Shown one piece after another: positions 60,792 through 64,000 of a stretch of 64,000 nt of DNA. Each line of letters starts with the position of its first letter. The stretch's first letter is position 1. Made by a program: the position numbers and the translations under genes. The stretch is taken from NCBI RefSeq assembly GCF_000718085.1, contig NZ_JOEC01000002.1:1054001-1118000 (forward strand), in the 5' to 3' direction. This stretch comes from Mycetocola saprophilus (GTDB lineage Bacteria; Actinomycetota; Actinomycetes; Actinomycetales; Microbacteriaceae). The notes below the pieces were generated by a model. That model worked only from the letters and a program-made list of their open reading frames with translations, searched no databases and was not told where the DNA came from.

Positions 60792-61532
60792 GTGATTTCC
60801 TGGTTTCGGCGGCGTGGCCCCTCCTCAAACGAATCCCAAGTGGTACTGCGCGAGAGCACGGTTCCCACCACCCGGGTGGACTTTGCCGAGCTTGCCTCCG
60901 ACACCTCCGACTTCCTTGGACAGTCTGCGTATTTGCAGCTGGCCGTGTTTCAGCAGTACTCGGCGATCAGCCGCGACAGCGGTCGCCTGCTGACCACCGA
61001 GTTGATCGCGGGGCCCGCCGGGCTTGCGCTGCGTAAGCATCATGAGCTGGTCGGGGAGATTCGCCGTCGCGGCGAGGATCCGCAGGTGCTGATGGCCCCC
61101 TACGTGCCGGCGATTGATCGCCTGCTGGGCATCGCCCGCGGCGACTCGATCAACGAGGGACTGCTGGGCCTCTACATCACCCAGGGCTTCCTGGACGACT
61201 TCTTCCGCGGCCTGGCCGCGCGCCTGCCCGCCGACCTGGCCCCCCGGATGGAACGCGTTCTCGGTGCCGATAACGGCTCCTCGGTGGTGGTGGGAATCCT
61301 GCGCGATGCGATCATCGAGGATCCCCGTCGCGCCCACCGCCTGGCTCTCAGCGGACGCCGCCTGGTGGGCGACATCATGCTGGTGTGCCATGCGGCGCTG
61401 CGCCTCGAACCGGTGGGCACCGACACCACCGATCGGGCACCGGGAAACACCCCCGAGCGGGTCGAGCCGGTGTTTACCGAGCTGATCGGCCGGCACACCC
61501 AGCGCATGGATGCGCTGGGCCTGACCGCCTAG
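60792..61532 (+). CDS. Ferritin-like fold protein (MiaE-related)
   Basis: 246 residues, helical. The core resembles the actinobacterial ferritin-like proteins next to RhlE: QLAVFQQYSAISRDSG, GLALRKHHELVGEIRRRGEDP and GLYITQGFLDDFFRGLAARL. Candidate iron ligands include Glu and His in KHHELVGE. Function unknown. GTG 60792 with TAGACT six bases upstream. Confidence 0.82.
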   Translation: MISWFRRRGPSSNESQVVLRESTVPTTRVDFAELASDTSDFLGQSAYLQLAVFQQYSAISRDSGRLLTTELIAGPAGLALRKHHELVGEIRRRGEDPQVLMAPYVPAIDRLLGIARGDSINEGLLGLYITQGFLDDFFRGLAARLPADLAPRMERVLGADNGSSVVVGILRDAIIEDPRRAHRLALSGRRLVGDIMLVCHAALRLEPVGTDTTDRAPGNTPERVEPVFTELIGRHTQRMDALGLTA

Positions 61533-61580
61533 CCACACAATTCGGGCGCACGATACCCGGCATCGAAGCGACACTAACAA

Positions 61581-61613
61581 CGAAGCGCCCCACCGTGTTG
61601 GTGGGGCGCTTCG
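61581..61613. terminator. Bidirectional terminator
   Basis: 14-bp perfect stem CGAAGCGCCCCACC / GGTGGGGCGCTTCG with GTGTT loop, then TTTACTG; between the ferritin-like gene and the converging DUF3107 gene. Confidence 0.85.
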
Positions 61614-61631
61614 TTTACTGCTGCCGACTAA

Positions 61632-61856
61632 TTAGCCAACAAACCCGATGCGACGGGTCTCCTCGCTACCGATCTCGACGTAGGCTACCGAACCGGTGGC
61701 CACGATGTAGCGCTTGCCCTTGTCGTCGGTGAGGGTGAAGTGCGGGGTGCCGGAGCTGATTGCGTCGCCGACAATCTTCTCGACGTCGGCCGCGCTCTGG
61801 CTGGATTCGAAGCCGAGTTCGCGGGGGCTGTTGATGATGCCGATACGGATATCCAC
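61632..61856 (-). CDS. DUF3107 small protein
   Basis: 74 residues. VDIRIGIINSPRELGFESSQ, then a helix (AADVEKIVGDAI), a strand pair (FTLTDDKGKRYIVATGSV) and AYVEIGSEETRRIGFVG. This is the DUF3107 pattern, a small actinobacterial protein of unknown role. GTG 61856 has AAAGG before it; the longer frame to 61919 is not conserved. Confidence 0.9.
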   Translation of the reverse strand: MDIRIGIINSPRELGFESSQSAADVEKIVGDAISSGTPHFTLTDDKGKRYIVATGSVAYVEIGSEETRRIGFVG

Positions 61857-62037
61857 GTTGGTGCCTTTCGGTTGCCGGGGAACGGATCCTGGGTTGATTC
61901 CAGCGTACGACACCGCCACCCACCGAAACCCGTTATCCGCGCGTGCCCAGAGCGAACACGCGTCCTCGCCGGGCCGGTGATCCCCGCATCGGCGGTGTCT
62001 TCCGGGGGATATCGGTGGCTCACGCTAGCGTGGGAGC

Positions 62038-64000
62038 GTGAGCGAATCCGAACCCCTCGATCAAGACCGGTTGTCCGCGAGCCTGGATAACAGCCAGCGT
62101 GCCGTGCGGGATCTCCGCGATGGTGCCCACGCGGCGGTGCACGGTGCGCCCGGATCGGGGAAGACCCACACGCTGACCGAGGTGGTGGCCGATCGGATTA
62201 TCACCCGCGGCTATCCCACCGACGACGTGGTCGTGCTGGCCGCCGACCGCCGGTCGGCCACCGCGCTACGGGACACCCTGGCGCTGCGCATCGACCGTCC
62301 CACCCGGGGCCCGCTGGCGCGCACCCTGGGCTCGCTGGCCTTTAGTTTTGTGACGGCCGCCGCGGTGGCCGATGGGGTGACCGTTCCGCGGCTGCTGACC
62401 GGCGCCGATCAGGATACGATCCTCGCCGACCTGCTGGCCGGAGAGGTGGAGGACGAGGGTGCCGCCTGGCCCGAAAGCCTGGGACCCGATGTGCGGGCGC
62501 TCAGTGGTTTCCGCACCGAACTGCGGGAGCTGATGATGCGGCTCGTGGAAACCCGCACCCGCCCCGCCGAGCTGGCCCACCTGGGGCACCAGCACGAGCG
62601 TCCCGAGTGGGTGGCGGCGGCCGCGTTCATCGCCCGCTATGAGCACGTGATGGACCAGTATTCGCAGCCCCGGCTGGATGCCGCCGAGGTGATCGCCGAG
62701 GCGACCACGCTGCTGCGTGAGGGCCGCGTTTCGGCCCCACGCCTGATCCTCGTGGACGACTTCCAGGAGCAGGGACCGGGCACGCTGGGATTCCTGGCGG
62801 CCGCGGCCGCCGCCGGCTCCACGATCCTGGCGTTTGGGGATCCCGATGTGGCCAGCGCAACCTTCCGCGGCTCCGATCCCGCGGCGCTCAGCGGGCTCAA
62901 CCTGATCCTGGGTGCCCCGGTGGAGACGTTCACGCTGACGCAGGTGCACCGGCATGGTCCCGAGCTGCGCGCGGTGATCACCGAGCTGAGCGATCGGGTG
63001 GGGGCCGCCGGGCGGGTTGAGCATCGTCGCGCGGCCTCGGTGCTGCCCGCTCAGCCCGCGCAGGCCCCCGTCCACTCCACCGAGGAGTCCGAACAGGAAC
63101 GCTGGGAGATTCCGCCCACGCTGCCGGTGGTGCGCATTCGCGCGTCCTCCCCGGCAGCCGAGCAGCAGGCGATCGCCCGGATGCTGCGCGAGCGCCACGT
63201 GTATCACGGGGTGCCCTGGTCACAGATGGCGATCGTGGTGCGCTCCTCGGCGTCCATTCCCGTGCTGGCTCGGGCGCTGGCCATGGCCGACGTTCCCACC
63301 TCGGCGGAGACCGCCGGCGAAGCCCTGCGCGACCGCTATGCGGCGCGGGCGCTGATCCTGGCGCTCGCGGTGGCCCTCGAACGCATCCCGGTGACCGCCG
63401 CCCGCTACACCGAGCTGCTGCTGGGACCGCTGGGCGGTTTCGACGGGATCGGTCTGCGCCGACTGCGCCGCGCGCTGCGCCACGAGGAGCTGCTGGGCGG
63501 CGGACACCGAGGATCGGATGAGCTGCTGATCGAAGCCCTCGCCGCCCCCGGAAGATTCGCGACCCTCGACACCCCCGGTGCCCGCCGCGCGCTGCGCTTC
63601 GCCGAAACCCTGGCGCAGGTGCGGGCGGGGTATGCGGCGGGCAACAGCGCCGAGGAGCTGGCCTGGATCGTCTGGGATCGCAGCGGCTTGGAAAAAACCT
63701 GGACCACTCAGCTGGGCCAGGGCGGCCTGCTTGCCGAGGAGGCCAACACCAACCTTGATGCGGCGGTCGCCCTGTTCACCGCGGCCAAGCGCGCGGCCGA
63801 ACGCGATCCCGATGCCGACGCCGGTATCTTCGTCGACTCGCTCCTCGAGGCCGACCTGGGGGAGGACTCGCTGGCACCGCGGGCGCGCGGGGAGGCCGTC
63901 TGGATCGGCACCCCGAGCGCGGTAGTGGGCCGCGAGTTCGACGTGGTGGTTGCCGCCCGGGTGCAGGCCGGTGCCTGGCCCAACCTGCAGCTGCGCGGGG
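62038..64000 (+). CDS. adnA: AdnA-like UvrD/RecB-family DNA helicase, 5' part (runs off window)
   Basis: A frame open from GTG 62038 to the last base, 654 codons visible. Walker A is HGAPGSGKTHT, and Walker B-like LILVDDFQEQGPG follows a helical 1B region; LTQVHRHGPEL and IVVRSS are later helicase motifs. Divergence from canonical UvrD motifs and the gene neighbourhood point to the AdnA subunit of the actinobacterial AdnAB helicase-nuclease used in double-strand-break resection; AdnB would follow downstream. TAGCGT lies six bases before the GTG (leaderless type). Confidence 0.8.
   Translation, partial: MSESEPLDQDRLSASLDNSQRAVRDLRDGAHAAVHGAPGSGKTHTLTEVVADRIITRGYPTDDVVVLAADRRSATALRDTLALRIDRPTRGPLARTLGSLAFSFVTAAAVADGVTVPRLLTGADQDTILADLLAGEVEDEGAAWPESLGPDVRALSGFRTELRELMMRLVETRTRPAELAHLGHQHERPEWVAAAAFIARYEHVMDQYSQPRLDAAEVIAEATTLLREGRVSAPRLILVDDFQEQGPGTLGFLAAAAAAGSTILAFGDPDVASATFRGSDPAALSGLNLILGAPVETFTLTQVHRHGPELRAVITELSDRVGAAGRVEHRRAASVLPAQPAQAPVHSTEESEQERWEIPPTLPVVRIRASSPAAEQQAIARMLRERHVYHGVPWSQMAIVVRSSASIPVLARALAMADVPTSAETAGEALRDRYAARALILALAVALERIPVTAARYTELLLGPLGGFDGIGLRRLRRALRHEELLGGGHRGSDELLIEALAAPGRFATLDTPGARRALRFAETLAQVRAGYAAGNSAEELAWIVWDRSGLEKTWTTQLGQGGLLAEEANTNLDAAVALFTAAKRAAERDPDADAGIFVDSLLEADLGEDSLAPRARGEAVWIGTPSAVVGREFDVVVAARVQAGAWPNLQLRG

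Noticed and set aside
1..64000. tRNA, rRNA, CRISPR arrays, insertion sequences, integrases
   Set aside because: Read for cloverleaf-type arms, spaced repeats and transposase motifs on both strands; none seen by eye. A tRNA scan and covariance search were not possible here.

Overview
The window reads as chromosomal DNA of a high-GC Gram-positive bacterium, most likely an actinobacterium of the family Microbacteriaceae. The basis is the strong GC bias at third codon positions, many GTG starts, the succinylase-type dap genes beside a 7Fe ferredoxin, DUF3117 and DUF3107 small proteins, a TatB with a long low-complexity tail, and an AdnA-like helicase beside a RhlE-type helicase and a ferritin-like protein. 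No rRNA, tRNA, CRISPR array, transposase or integrase was seen.

Layout. 1-6000: end of a PH-like membrane protein, then an oligopeptide-type ABC importer in which two ATPase domains and the second permease form one reading frame. 6173-8089: typA. 8150-11370 (minus): an operon for alternate-signal (SipW-type) exported proteins, with a signal peptidase fused to a sortase-type anchored domain. 11517-16023 (minus): an APH-fold kinase and the efeUOB ferrous-iron system. 16105-19605: membrane protein, ferredoxin, dapC and citrate synthase. The citrate synthase 3' end is repeated in tandem (69-bp period).

19893-25681: an accessory block with an SAV_915-like protein, a small WXG100-like helper, a WXG-type large protein with a glycine-rich hydrophobic C-terminus, two related PH-like membrane proteins (the second split at a G-run slippery site) and two multi-spanning membrane proteins. 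It separates gltA from the rest of the lysine/diaminopimelate genes (dapD, dapE at 26625-28826). 29148-29321: DUF3117. 29571-34787: LacI regulator plus a monosaccharide importer (mmsA-mmsB-chvE) with a good promoter and two palindromic operator candidates.

34901-42878: O-methyltransferase, TatB, a 941-aa TPR protein, and an operon of MgtE-N/CBS protein, DUF1003 and Mrp. 42990-45308: LLM flavin oxidoreductase, GNAT acetyltransferase, HAD hydrolase. 45510-52023 (minus): LacI regulator, GH13 glucosidase, sugar-binding lipoprotein and two permeases, a probable alpha-glucoside uptake and hydrolysis regulon. 52191-53906 (minus): an HTH protein and a Fic protein whose motif lacks the usual histidine, preceded by two TAACA-N4-TGTTR elements exactly 20 bp apart. 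53962-58119 (minus): HEAT-like protein, aminopeptidase P, two unknown genes, an EEP-fold phosphohydrolase. 58194-64000: PHP phosphoesterase, RhlE-type helicase, ferritin-like protein, DUF3107 and the start of an AdnA-like helicase running off the window.

A recurrent theme is a TAnnnT-like -10 box only 6-7 bases before the start codon of more than a dozen genes, suggesting widespread leaderless transcription. The least explained parts are the gltA-linked block, the peptidase/anchor fusion, the Fic/HTH pair and the two-gene unit at 56134-56938.
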